DNA of 46,400 nt from Bacteroidaceae bacterium (lineage in GTDB: Bacteria > Bacteroidota > Bacteroidia > Bacteroidales > Bacteroidaceae), in NCBI GenBank assembly GCA_017617315.1, contig JAFZWM010000009.1, positions 1 to 46,400 on the forward strand, read 5' to 3'. Below the pieces are notes generated by a model that was given only the letters and a program-made list of their open reading frames with translations, was not told where the DNA came from and made no database searches. The first letter of the stretch is position 1; each line of letters starts with the position of its first letter. Positions 16,697-25,555 of the stretch are shown here, piece after piece. Position numbers and translations under genes: made by a program.

Positions 16697-17545
16697 ATGG
16701 ATTTTTTACAACTTGCATGGGAGCGTTGCTCGCATATGCTGCAATGTCCGAAGAAGCAGTTTCTGTCCTTTTTCTTTATCATTGCTTTTGGGCTGACGGC
16801 AAATGCTCAGTATCAGACTGTTAAAGACATTCCTTATGCATCGTCGGGCAATCAGTACGCCAAGGAGCGTTGCAAACTCGACGTCTATTATCCCGAAAAA
16901 CTCAAAGATGTTCCCGTGGTGGTTTGGTTTCACGGCGGAGGTCTCGAAGGTGGCGAAAAATATATCGACGCCGAACTGATGAACGCCGGATACACCGTTG
17001 TGGCTGTAAATTACCGACTTTTGCCCAAGGCTACCATCGACGAGGTTATCGACGATGCCGCCGCAGCCGTGGCGTGGACTTTCAAGAACATTGCAAAATA
17101 CAACGGCAGCACCAAAAAGATTTTTCTTGCGGGACATTCTGCCGGCGGCTATCTCATTGATATGATTGGTCTTGACAAAAAATATCTTGCCAAATACGGT
17201 GTCGACGCCGATCAAATTGCAGCCATTCTGCCTTTCAGCGGACAAGTGATAACTCATTATAACATTCGCAAATTGCAGAACATTCCGCCGTTGCAAGCCA
17301 CTATCGACCAATATGCTCCTTTGACTTTTATCCGCAAAGATGCTCCGCCTATTGTGATTATCTCTGCCGACCGCGAACTTGAACTTTATGGCCGTTATGA
17401 AGAGCAGGCATATTTTTGGCGAATGCTCAAACTCGTTGGTCACAAGGATGTTACACTCTACGAAATGCAGGGCTACAACCACGGCGATATGCCGCATCCC
17501 GCATATCATATCTTAAAAGAAACTATCAAAAGACTTTGTAAGTGA
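16697..17545 (+). CDS. Secreted alpha/beta-hydrolase (carboxylesterase-like)
   Basis: It has 282 residues from the ATG at 16697; an internal ATG at 16736 would also leave the signal peptide intact, so the start is uncertain. The hydrophobic segment FLSFFFIIAFGLTANAQ predicts export, with cleavage after ANA. The alpha/beta-hydrolase features are the oxyanion loop FHGGG (around 78-82), the nucleophile Ser148 in GHSAGG, the acid Asp in IISADRELELYGR and the catalytic His in YNHGDMPHP. This is the layout of small esterases acting on acetylated sugars or short-chain esters, often found in polysaccharide-degrading Bacteroidales; the substrate is unknown. It has its own terminator. Confidence 0.88.
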   Translation: MDFLQLAWERCSHMLQCPKKQFLSFFFIIAFGLTANAQYQTVKDIPYASSGNQYAKERCKLDVYYPEKLKDVPVVVWFHGGGLEGGEKYIDAELMNAGYTVVAVNYRLLPKATIDEVIDDAAAAVAWTFKNIAKYNGSTKKIFLAGHSAGGYLIDMIGLDKKYLAKYGVDADQIAAILPFSGQVITHYNIRKLQNIPPLQATIDQYAPLTFIRKDAPPIVIISADRELELYGRYEEQAYFWRMLKLVGHKDVTLYEMQGYNHGDMPHPAYHILKETIKRLCK

Positions 17546-17549
17546 GAAT

Positions 17550-17595
17550 AAAAGGTTGGGAATCAATGCTTTTTTTGATTGCCTGACCTTTTTTT
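17550..17595 (+). terminator. Terminator after the alpha/beta-hydrolase gene
   Basis: AAAAGGT (17550-17556) pairs with ACCTTTT (17586-17592), with inner pairing AATCAA/TTGATT. The right arm runs into a T7 tract. Confidence 0.7.
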
Positions 17596-17649
17596 GATAG
17601 TCTGTGCAAAAAAATTGCGAGAATCATCGGCAATACAAAATAAAATCAG

Positions 17650-17657
17650 TATTTTTG
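17650..17657 (+). promoter_or_regulatory. -7 element upstream of the M6 protease gene
   Basis: TATTTTTG matches TAnnTTTG, about 135 bp before the ATG. No -33 partner is seen at the proper distance. Confidence 0.35.
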
Positions 17658-17791
17658 TTTTCGGCAAACATTGCAATTATCAGTATGTTAGCCAAGATTT
17701 TCAGAGGCAGAAAAACTGCGGAATCACGTTATATTCGAAAAGAACTTCACCGCGTGTTGTTGAAATGTTTCACTTTTAATGATTTAGTAAT

Positions 17792-19343
17792 ATGAAAAAG
17801 AACTTTACAAAAATCGGGCAGCACTGTCTGGTGCTACTGATGACAATAGTTGGCATGATGGCATCCGTTGGCGCAAAGGCACAGCTGAATGGCGAAGTTG
17901 TGGATATGCGCAGAGGCTGTATCCATCACAGCTCGCATACGCGCGCCAACGACAGCTATACTTTACTTCCTTCGCCCTACAAGTTTGACCCGGACAAGAT
18001 CTACCGCGTACCTGTGGTGCTAATATCGTTCAACGATTTAGATTTCTCTATGGATGCCCCGGCGGATTATTACAACCGTATATTTAACGAATATGGCTAC
18101 AACGAAGGCGTTGGGCCGGGATGCGTGGCTGAATTATTTCCGCGACCAGTCGAACGGTAGTGTTAATCTTAAATTCGATGTGTATGGGCCTGTGAAAGTC
18201 GATTTGCCGGTAAGACAATTGATGGCCTTTATAGAATATGGCGGAAGTGCCATAAGAAAAGCCATCGATAAATTGGCAGAGACTGGAACGTATGATTTTT
18301 CTGCCTACGACTGGGATGGCGATGGGGCAGTTGAGCAAGTGCTTTTTGTGGCTGCCGGATATTCCGGGCACCAGGTAAGAGGCTATATCTATCCAAATAC
18401 AGGAACATTTTTCAAACAGTTGACAGGAGGCCTTAAACCTAATTTAGCCTCTGTCAGTTGCGAACAGTGGAGTGACAATTCGCTATGTGGCATCGGCACA
18501 ATTATCCACGAGTTCTTGCATTGTCTTGGCTTGCCAGACATCTATCCTTTGGGAGCCACAACCGCTTTTTCTGTTGTCGACGAGTGGGATGTTATGGATG
18601 GCGGAAACTATACCAACAAAGGATGGTGTCCGCCAAACCTTACGGCAATGGAGCGTATGTATCTTGGATGGGAATCGCCAGTAGAACTCACCGAGCCAGC
18701 CACCATCGACGGAATGAAGCCTCTTGGCCAGGGCGGACAGACCTACGTTGTACGTAGCGATTACAATAGCGACTTTTATATCATGGAAAACCGCCGGCAG
18801 GAGGGATGGGACTATGCTTGTCCGGTAAACGGATTACTAATATATCACGTTGATTTCGACAAGGATTCGTGGGGAAACTGTATGGTAAACACCGACGACA
18901 ATCACTTTCGCTACGACTTGTTTCATGCCGACGGCAAGAACTATCTCGTTTGGGATCCAAATAACAATGGCAAGGATTACAGCAAATGGACGATGAGCAA
19001 TTGGATGCGCAGCAGTTATCTCAGCACATCGCCATATCCGTACATCGATGCTCAGTCGAATGTGATAAACGATGCCCTGACCGACGATTCAACGCCTGTT
19101 GCCTCTCTCTTTGCCTCAGCCGATGGCTTGAATCTTATGGGAAAGTCTATCACAAACATCCGTTTGGCAGACGATGGCACTGTTTCGTTCGACTTTATGA
19201 AGTCTGCTGCAACCGGAACGGCCTCAACGCCTTGCATACCAGACTCTTCCGCGTGGTTCTCTCTTAGCGGACGGAAACTTAGCGGAAAGCCAACAGAGAA
19301 GGGCGTGTATGTCAACAACAATCGCAAGGTTGTGATAAGATAG
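17792..19343 (+). pseudogene. Secreted M6-family metalloprotease, frameshifted
   Basis: The first frame (from 17792) encodes a signal peptide (MKKNFTKIGQHCLVLLM..GAKA) and the start of an M6/InhA-type peptidase: VPVVLISFNDLDFS and YYNRIFNEYGYNEGVGPG. It then leaves homology and stops at 18160. The rest continues in another frame from about 18115: DAWLNYFRDQSNGSVNLKFDVYGPV, the zinc site HEFLHCLGLPDIY, an Asp-rich DWDGDGAVEQ, and a C-terminal tail LSGKPTEKGVYVNNN typical of secreted Bacteroidales proteins. Removing one base from GGGCCGGG (about 18116-18123) would restore one frame of roughly 516 codons. This could be a real one-base insertion, phase variation or a read error. If intact it would be an exported zinc protease. 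Confidence 0.85.
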
Positions 19344-19360
19344 TCATCGTCAAAAAACAA

Positions 19361-19404
19361 AGACGCTGAGACTTTTGGGGATTATTCTCCGAGTCTCAGC
19401 GTCT
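19361..19404. terminator. Long hairpin between convergent M6 and DUF805 genes
   Basis: AGACGCTGAGACT (19361-19373) pairs perfectly with AGTCTCAGCGTCT (19392-19404), with a further inner GGGGA/TCTCC pairing. The A-rich left flank gives a T-run on the minus strand, so it mainly suits the minus-strand genes. Confidence 0.75.
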
Positions 19405-19460
19405 GTGCGTATATAAATATTCAGAAACGGAATATCTGACAACTTTTTCTTCCGGTTTTC

Positions 19461-19940
19461 TTATTTGTTGTCAAAGCTGTATTTAGGCGATTCGCCGTAT
19501 TGGTTTGGATACGGGTCGCTGTCCATGCAGCAGAATATCAGCAGAACGATTTTGTAAATAAGGGCTGCACTTGTAAGCAGTATGTACTTCGAGAAAAGAG
19601 TGATAAGTGAAAAATAGATATTCTCGATATACGCTCCGGACAGAATAATTGATATGAAGTCGTAAATGAGCATTCCGATAAGTACAAAGGACAGAATAAC
19701 AGACCCAAGCAGCCACCAGCCGCTACGCCCCGTGTCGTGCAGTCGGCGAATGGTCAGCGGAATGGTAAACAGGGTGATTATAAATCCTGCGGGAATAAGG
19801 TAGGTTGCAACGTAGGCAACGAGTATTGTCCACCAAAATTCCGAGCGGCGCGAGCGTCCGTTTGTGTTCAGAATGTTGTTTGCAGCTCTGCTTATAGCCT
19901 CGGTAAAACCGAGCGTAGGTGATGCGTTTGGGTATTCCAT
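19461..19940 (-). CDS. DUF805 membrane protein, copy 2
   Basis: It has 159 residues. It carries the DUF805 hallmarks NGRSRRSEFWWTILV near the start and IRRLHDTGRSGWWLLG after two hydrophobic helices, then two more hydrophobic segments. The C terminus MDSDPYPNQYGESPKY is shared with the gene just upstream. The function of DUF805 inner-membrane proteins is unknown. The gene begins 12 bp after its paralogue and is clearly a tandem duplicate of it. Confidence 0.9.
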   Translation of the reverse strand: MEYPNASPTLGFTEAISRAANNILNTNGRSRRSEFWWTILVAYVATYLIPAGFIITLFTIPLTIRRLHDTGRSGWWLLGSVILSFVLIGMLIYDFISIILSGAYIENIYFSLITLFSKYILLTSAALIYKIVLLIFCCMDSDPYPNQYGESPKYSFDNK

Positions 19941-19952
19941 GATATTCGGTTT

Positions 19953-20441
19953 TTAACGGAATTTTATGTTGCTATTGTTGTTGACGTTGTTATTGTTATT
20001 ATCGTCAATGTCGTAAGCGTTGTATTTAGGCGATTCGCCATATTGGTTTGGATATGGCTGGCTGTCCATGCAGCAGAATGCTATGATTGCAATTTTGTAA
20101 ATAAAAAGAGCAAAACAAAAAATGTCCAAAATGTTAGTCGTAGAAGATGAATATACTGTTATTATGAAATATGCGATAACAAGTGCAATTGTCATAATCG
20201 CATCTGCGGCAATCCACCATCCGCTGCGTCCCGTATCATGCAGCCTGCGGATAGCCAATGGCATTGCCAGCAATAAAACGATGTTAGAAATACATGGAAT
20301 TACGTATGAAATTGCTACGACGAGCATAGTCCACCAAAATTCCGAGCGGCGCGAACGGCCATTGATATTCAGCAGATTATTTACAGCTCTGTTAGTTGCT
20401 TCGCTAAAACTGAGCGAAGGCGATGCGGATGGAAATTTCAT
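19953..20441 (-). CDS. DUF805 membrane protein, copy 1
   Basis: It has 162 residues with the same layout as its neighbour: NGRSRRSEFWWTMLV, IRRLHDTGRSGWWIAAD, four hydrophobic segments and the shared MDSQPYPNQYGESPKYN end. The tail adds a run of Asn and Asp residues (DIDDNNNNNVNNNSN) encoded by a low-complexity AT-rich stretch at about 19965-20010. First gene of the two-gene unit, with a -7 element upstream. Function unknown. Confidence 0.9.
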   Translation of the reverse strand: MKFPSASPSLSFSEATNRAVNNLLNINGRSRRSEFWWTMLVVAISYVIPCISNIVLLLAMPLAIRRLHDTGRSGWWIAADAIMTIALVIAYFIITVYSSSTTNILDIFCFALFIYKIAIIAFCCMDSQPYPNQYGESPKYNAYDIDDNNNNNVNNNSNIKFR

Positions 20442-20533
20442 GTTTTTTTATTGTATTTTAAGTTTATAAAGTTTTTTGCTTGTTTGTTCTTAACGGTATG
20501 ATGTGAAAAATCCCCTTTTAGTATTGTTGTCTG

Positions 20534-20541
20534 CAAAAATA
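20534..20541 (-). promoter_or_regulatory. -7 element of the DUF805 pair
   Basis: The minus strand reads TATTTTTG, matching TAnnTTTG, about 93 bp before the first DUF805 ATG. The -33 region is only T-rich. Confidence 0.45.
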
Positions 20542-20623
20542 TGACATTTTTTGAAAAAAGAAAAATTTTATTTTGGTAAGTTTGTAATTCGGCAGTTTTA
20601 TCCTATAATCTCAGATTTTTATT

Positions 20624-20631
20624 TACTTTTG
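20624..20631 (+). promoter_or_regulatory. -7 element upstream of the GT-C-like gene
   Basis: TACTTTTG matches TAnnTTTG, 79 bp before the ATG at 20711. No clear -33 partner. Confidence 0.45.
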
Positions 20632-20710
20632 CATGGTAAAAATACGAAGGCTTTTCTTTATCCCAGATGATAGAAGCCAAAGGTAGATATTTTTGTAAAT
20701 AATAAATTTG

Positions 20711-22180
20711 ATGTTAATGTATAGATCGTTTACGTTTAAAAGGCTATTGCTCCTTTTTTTGTATGTATTTGCAATACTGTTCTTTATTTCTCCAGATTCG
20801 TATACCCATGAAATATATGGTAGGACAGATTCTGCATATTTTTATATGTCGGGAAAGGCTATGATGAATGGCATGACACCTTATGTCGATTTCTCCGATT
20901 CGAAAGGTTTGTTGCTTTGGCTGATATATGGTGCTGGTTATCTATTGTCTCCAACTAATTATTATGGTGTATTTTGGATAAGTGTTCTGCTGTGGATACT
21001 GATATTTTATTATTGCTACAAAATATTAACACTGTATTTTGATGAGGAAAAGGCTGTCAAGGGAGCGTTCCTAATGGCAATACCATTTTTTATCTATCTG
21101 TTTTATTATGAAACCAGAGCTGAATGTTTCTGTACTTTACCGGTAATTCATGGAATATATACAACGCAGCTGTTTATAAAAGATAAAGAGGATAGCAAGT
21201 TTCTGAAAAATATTTTTCTTTTGGGAGTGGGTACTGTTAGCTGTTTCATGATGAAATGGTCAATTTCGCTAATGATGCTGTCATTTATTTTTTCTGTGTT
21301 GTTGTTCTGTAGGCAATGGGATAGAAGGGCGAAAATCTTTGGATTTTATATTTGCGGTGCAATATTATTCATGCTGCCTTTTATTTTCTATTTCGTATAT
21401 GTAGGCAACTTGGTGGATTTTCTGGTTGAATATATTTTTGTTACAGGTAAGACTGTTTCTGCAGGAAACAGTACGTTTGTTGCCGATTATGTATCAAAGT
21501 GCGTCGAACTTTTTACGACAAGGCGGGGAATATATCTAATATATATAGCAGCAACAGTCTACTTGTTTGTAAAAAACAAAGATAAGAAGTACGCAGTCAA
21601 TATTATTAGCTCTGTTGCTTTTGTTTTTATGTCAATAATACATGATTTGGGATATTATTTGTATATTGCTTCATCTTTTGGCATATTTTTGCTTGTTGTC
21701 ATAATGACTGTTGCGAATAAGATATTTATGCAAAAGTTAGTTTTTGTATCATCTGTTTGTCTTAGCTTCTTTGTTTGTTTAGGAGGGCATATCCGCCGAT
21801 TGCAACTGATGGGATATAAGAATTGGCGCCTAGTCTATAATGATGAAAATGTAAAAATGTCATACGAGAATGCAGACCGTGTAATGTCCGAAGTCAAGAA
21901 TCCAAAGGTATTGTGCCTAAATTGTGGAGAAAAAGGCATCGGCATGGGAAACAATACTTTGCCGGCATGTAAATATTGGGCATATCAGGTGGGTATGACA
22001 GATGAAATGCAGAAAAACGCCATTGATTGTGTAAAGGAGAGGAAGGCTGACTATGTGATTTGCTTTGCCGATAGTGAGTCGGATAAAAACTTTTTGCATG
22101 AAAATGGATATGAATTTGTTGCAAAACTTATAGATTGTACAAACGTAAGAAATATATACAAACGTAGGATTGTTGAGTAA
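20711..22180 (+). CDS. Polytopic membrane protein, probable GT-C glycosyltransferase
   Basis: It has 489 residues from the ATG at 20711; a TTG one codon earlier is in frame but less likely. About ten to eleven hydrophobic segments run from residue 8 to ~350, and a soluble C-terminal domain of ~130 residues follows (EVKNPKVLCLNCGEKG). The first periplasmic loop contains HEIYGRTDSAYFYMSGKAM and PYVDFSDSKGLL. An acidic residue in this loop with a D-S-KG motif is typical of GT-C enzymes (ArnT/PMT-like) that use polyprenyl-phosphate sugars. No named family or substrate can be assigned. The gene is AT-rich with many ATA and TTA codons, unlike the neighbours on both sides, which suggests transfer. 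It is not in a polysaccharide cluster. Confidence 0.75.
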   Translation: MLMYRSFTFKRLLLLFLYVFAILFFISPDSYTHEIYGRTDSAYFYMSGKAMMNGMTPYVDFSDSKGLLLWLIYGAGYLLSPTNYYGVFWISVLLWILIFYYCYKILTLYFDEEKAVKGAFLMAIPFFIYLFYYETRAECFCTLPVIHGIYTTQLFIKDKEDSKFLKNIFLLGVGTVSCFMMKWSISLMMLSFIFSVLLFCRQWDRRAKIFGFYICGAILFMLPFIFYFVYVGNLVDFLVEYIFVTGKTVSAGNSTFVADYVSKCVELFTTRRGIYLIYIAATVYLFVKNKDKKYAVNIISSVAFVFMSIIHDLGYYLYIASSFGIFLLVVIMTVANKIFMQKLVFVSSVCLSFFVCLGGHIRRLQLMGYKNWRLVYNDENVKMSYENADRVMSEVKNPKVLCLNCGEKGIGMGNNTLPACKYWAYQVGMTDEMQKNAIDCVKERKADYVICFADSESDKNFLHENGYEFVAKLIDCTNVRNIYKRRIVE

Positions 22181-22226
22181 CAAAGCTCAGTGTCCTCGTT
22201 TGCACCCGATTTTAACAAAAAGCAAA

Positions 22227-22703
22227 ATGGAAGAAACACCAGTTCTGAACGAACACAACAAGGCTGAGCATCAGCCAAGCCATACCGCCGAACATCTGCT
22301 AAACCAGACAATGGTAAGAATGTTCGGCTGCGAACGCTCAAAGAATGCGCACATCGAGCGCAAGAAGAGCAAAATCAACTATAAACTTGATTCTCAGCCG
22401 ACTGCCGAGCAGATTGCCGAGGTCGAACGCAAGATGAACGAGCTGATAGCCGATAATCTGCCAGTAGAGTACGAGTTCGTTACGCGCGACAACATTCCCG
22501 AGGGAGTGAAGCTCGACAAACTGCCCGAGGATGCCAGCGAGACGCTCCGCCTTGTGCGCATTGGCAGCTACGACATCTGTCCGTGCATCGGCGCGCACGT
22601 CAAGAGCACGGCTGAAATCGGCTCGTTCCGCATAACCAGCACAAGCTACAAGGACGGCGATTTCCGCATCGTCTTCAAGGTCGATGCACCGGCTTATTCA
22701 TAA
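22227..22703 (+). CDS. Stand-alone AlaX/ThrRS-SAD-like editing-domain protein
   Basis: It has 158 residues. The start was chosen at the ATG at 22227; an earlier in-frame codon at 22170 overlaps the end of the previous gene. The second additional domain of alanyl- and threonyl-tRNA synthetases is shown by HTAEH (His19, His23) and CIGAH (Cys120, His124), the four zinc ligands at the usual ~100-residue spacing. Free-standing proteins of this type clear mischarged tRNA(Ala). This one is short, and its middle (residues 36-115) is more charged than in typical AlaX, so the substrate is uncertain. It lies 33 bp upstream of tex on the same strand, possibly co-transcribed. Confidence 0.8.
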   Translation: MEETPVLNEHNKAEHQPSHTAEHLLNQTMVRMFGCERSKNAHIERKKSKINYKLDSQPTAEQIAEVERKMNELIADNLPVEYEFVTRDNIPEGVKLDKLPEDASETLRLVRIGSYDICPCIGAHVKSTAEIGSFRITSTSYKDGDFRIVFKVDAPAYS

Positions 22704-22736
22704 CAGAAAATAACCAAAAACAAATACGCATATAAA

Positions 22737-24863
22737 ATGAACATTTTTGTACAGATGATAGCCAAGGCAATAGGCATTGCCGACTGGCAGGTTGAACACA
22801 CGCTCGACCTTCTCGACGGAGGGGCTACAATCCCTTTCATCAGCCGTTACCGAAAAGAGGCTACCGGCTCGCTCGACGAGGTTAAGATTGCTGAGATTAA
22901 GGAGCAGAGCGATAAGCTGAAAGAGATTCAGAAGCGAAAGGAAACTGTGCTCAGTACCATCGAAGAACAAGGTAAACTTACCGACGAACTGAAGAAACGC
23001 ATAGAAAATTGTTGGAACGCAACAGAACTCGAAGATATCTATCTGCCTTTCAAGCCAAAGAAGCGTACTCGCGCCGAGATTGCCCGTCAGAAGGGGCTTG
23101 AGCCGCTTGCAACAATCCTTCTCTTCCAGAACGAGCGCGACATCGAAAGCCGCGCCATGAAGTTCGTAAAGGGCAATGTTGAGAGTGCCGAGGATGCTCT
23201 GAAGGGCGCGTGCGACATCATTGCCGAGCAGGTGAGCGAGGACGAGGTTACGCGCAATCGCGTGCGCAATCATTTCCAGCGCGAGGCAGTCATCACGGCA
23301 AAGGTTGTAAAGGGCAAGGAGGAGGAAGGACAGAAATACCGTGATTATTTCGACTTTTCCGAGCCGCTGAAGAAGTGTACTTCGCACCGTCTTTTGGCTC
23401 TGCGCCGAGGCGAGAGTGAGGGCATCCTGCGCGTGTCTATCTCGCCCGACGACGAGAGGGTTGATGACGATTTGCAGCGCAAGTATGTGCGAGGCAACAA
23501 CGAGTGCAGCAAGTGGGTTGGTCTGGCTGTTGCCGATGCCTATAAGCGTCTGCTCAAACCGTCAATCGAGAACGAGTTTGCCGCATCGAGCAAGAAGACT
23601 GCCGACGAGGAGGCTATACGCATATTCGCCGCCAACCTTAAGCAGCTTCTCATGGCAGCCCCTCTCGGACAGAAGCGCGTAATGGGACTCGACCCGGGTT
23701 TCCGCACCGGATGCAAGCTCGTTACGCTCGATGCGCAGGGCAATCTGCTGCATCACGAGGCCATCTTCCCTCATCCGCCAAAGGCCGATGTTGCCAAGGC
23801 TTCTGCCACTGTTGTAAAGCTCGTTAAGCAGTTTGGCATCGAGGCGATAGCCATCGGCAACGGAACGGCGAGCCGCGAGACCGAGAGTTTTGTTCGCAGT
23901 CTGAAGTTCGACCACGATGTAAAGGTGTTTGTTGTGAGCGAGGATGGAGCATCTGTCTACAGCGCATCAAAACTGGCGCGCGAGGAGTTCCCCGATGAGG
24001 ATGTAACCGTGCGCGGTGCGGTGAGCATCGGCCGCCGCCTGATGGACCCTCTTGCCGAGCTGGTGAAAATCGACCCGAAGAGCATCGGCGTTGGTCAGTA
24101 CCAGCATGATGTAGACCAAGCCGAACTGAAAAAGTCGCTCGACCAGACGGTGGAGAATTGCGTTAACATGGTTGGTGTAAATGTCAATACAGCAAGCCCT
24201 TACTTGCTTACATATATATCGGGCTTAGGTCCTGTGCTGGCAAAGAACATCGTGGCTTTCAGAGCCGAGAATGGTCCGTTTGCCAACCGCAAGCAGTTGA
24301 TGAAAGTGCCAAAGATGGGCGCGAAAACGTTTGAGCAGTGTGCCGGCTTCCTTCGCATTCCGGGCAGCACCAATCCGCTCGACAATACGTCGGTGCACCC
24401 AGAGAGCTACGCCATTGTAGAGAAGATGGCGAAGGACAACAAATGCAAGGTTGAGGAACTGATTGCCAATGCCGAGCTGCGCAAGAAGATTGACCTGAAG
24501 CTGTATGTTACCGACACTTGCGGACTGCCTACGCTTACCGACATAATGAAGGAGCTTGACAAGCCGGGACGCGACCCTCGCGAGCAGCTGAAGGTGTTCG
24601 AGTTCGACCAGAACGTACACGAGGTGAGCGACCTTCATGCCGGAATGGTTCTGCCGGGTATAATAAGCAATATAACCAACTTCGGCTGCTTTGTCGACAT
24701 AGGCGTTCACGAGAAGGGACTCGTCCACATCTCGCAGCTGGCCGACAAGTATGTAAGCGACCCAACAACAGTCGTGTCGCTGGGACAGCAGGTAATGGTT
24801 AAGGTGCTCGATGTTGATTTGCAGCGAAACAGAATCTCGCTCTCAATGAAGGGGCTGAAATAG
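22737..24863 (+). CDS. tex: Tex-family RNA-binding protein
   Basis: This cytoplasmic protein of 708 residues has the normal Tex layout. The N-terminal helical domain contains TIPFISRYRKEATGSLDE. A YqgF/RNase H-like core begins MGLDPGFRTGCKLVTLDAQG. Helix-hairpin-helix repeats are around LLTYISGLGPVLAKNIV and LMKVPKMGAKTFEQCAGFLRI. A C-terminal S1 domain follows: GMVLPGIISNITNFGCFVDIG...LVHISQLADKYV. Tex proteins bind nucleic acid and influence transcription; the eukaryotic relative is Spt6. The start at 22737 is the first ATG and fits the family. A strong bidirectional terminator follows. Confidence 0.95.
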   Translation: MNIFVQMIAKAIGIADWQVEHTLDLLDGGATIPFISRYRKEATGSLDEVKIAEIKEQSDKLKEIQKRKETVLSTIEEQGKLTDELKKRIENCWNATELEDIYLPFKPKKRTRAEIARQKGLEPLATILLFQNERDIESRAMKFVKGNVESAEDALKGACDIIAEQVSEDEVTRNRVRNHFQREAVITAKVVKGKEEEGQKYRDYFDFSEPLKKCTSHRLLALRRGESEGILRVSISPDDERVDDDLQRKYVRGNNECSKWVGLAVADAYKRLLKPSIENEFAASSKKTADEEAIRIFAANLKQLLMAAPLGQKRVMGLDPGFRTGCKLVTLDAQGNLLHHEAIFPHPPKADVAKASATVVKLVKQFGIEAIAIGNGTASRETESFVRSLKFDHDVKVFVVSEDGASVYSASKLAREEFPDEDVTVRGAVSIGRRLMDPLAELVKIDPKSIGVGQYQHDVDQAELKKSLDQTVENCVNMVGVNVNTASPYLLTYISGLGPVLAKNIVAFRAENGPFANRKQLMKVPKMGAKTFEQCAGFLRIPGSTNPLDNTSVHPESYAIVEKMAKDNKCKVEELIANAELRKKIDLKLYVTDTCGLPTLTDIMKELDKPGRDPREQLKVFEFDQNVHEVSDLHAGMVLPGIISNITNFGCFVDIGVHEKGLVHISQLADKYVSDPTTVVSLGQQVMVKVLDVDLQRNRISLSMKGLK

Positions 24864-24906
24864 CATTTAAACAGAAAACTGCATCGCTTGTAGATGCAGA
24901 ATGTAT

Positions 24907-24955
24907 AAAAGCCAAACAGAAAGTTTACAAATGAATTTCTGTTTGGCTTTTTTTG
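24907..24955. terminator. Strong bidirectional terminator between tex and the lipoprotein gene
   Basis: A 16-bp perfect stem, AAAAGCCAAACAGAAA (24907-24922) with TTTCTGTTTGGCTTTT (24936-24951), runs into T7. The A-rich left arm serves the minus strand. Confidence 0.9.
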
Positions 24956-24981
24956 TAAAGTTTGCGTTTGCCTTTGTAAAT

Positions 24982-25422
24982 TTATTTTCTTCGTAATGTG
25001 TGAACCCAGCAACTTCCATCTTCGGATATGTGCGATAATATTTTTATTTCATTTTTGTTTTCAATCCAGATGCGGTTGCTTCCTATATTCTTATTAACCT
25101 CGACTTTAAAGGTAAATCTGTTGGTTCTAATATCAATAGAATCAACTAATGTTTTAATTTTTCTGTCAAGTTCGATATAATCAATAGGATGTTTTTTATT
25201 GCCGACTGTTAGCGTGTCTTTTTTCATTTTCCAGTGTCCTTTGGTGTAATTATACCAAAAACCTCTTATTACAAATTGAAAGCTGCTATCTGATTTCAAT
25301 ATTAAACCATAATTTACGTCCAAACAATTGAATTCGCCAACCATATTGTTTTGCGTATAGTGGGCAGTCGTCCGGCACGAAGTCAGAAATGCGATGATTG
25401 TGATAAAAATAAAGTTCCTCAT
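24982..25422 (-). CDS. Small hypothetical lipoprotein
   Basis: It has 146 residues from the ATG at 25422. The upstream extension to 25485 would run through the promoter. The start MRNFIFITIIAFLTSC gives a clear lipobox with Cys16. The mature part has beta-rich sequence including YGLILKSDSSFQFVIRGFWYNYTKGHWKMKKDTLTV, which resembles small Bacteroidales lipoproteins of calycin-like or DUF type, but no family is assigned. The gene is AT-rich. It shares a bidirectional terminator with tex. Confidence 0.75.
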   Translation of the reverse strand: MRNFIFITIIAFLTSCRTTAHYTQNNMVGEFNCLDVNYGLILKSDSSFQFVIRGFWYNYTKGHWKMKKDTLTVGNKKHPIDYIELDRKIKTLVDSIDIRTNRFTFKVEVNKNIGSNRIWIENKNEIKILSHISEDGSCWVHTLRRK

Positions 25423-25448
25423 AGCCTTATTATTATTGATTTGATGCA

Positions 25449-25456
25449 CAAAATTA
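25449..25456 (-). promoter_or_regulatory. -7 element of the lipoprotein gene
   Basis: The minus strand reads TAATTTTG (TAnnTTTG), 26 bp before the ATG at 25422. This also argues against the longer start. Confidence 0.5.
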
Positions 25457-25500
25457 CATTTTTTTTTGAAAGCAAGAAAATTCATTCAGAAGAAAACAGA

Positions 25501-25538
25501 AAAGCCCGCTCCGAAAAAGAGAGCAGGCTTTCGTTTTT
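25501..25538. terminator. Terminator after serB
   Basis: AAAGCCCGCTC (25501-25511) pairs with GAGCAGGCTTT (25521-25531) with one mismatch. An A-rich left flank gives a T-rich tail on the minus strand, and a T8 tract lies on the right. Confidence 0.7.
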
Positions 25539-25555
25539 TTTGTATGTTAAAAATA

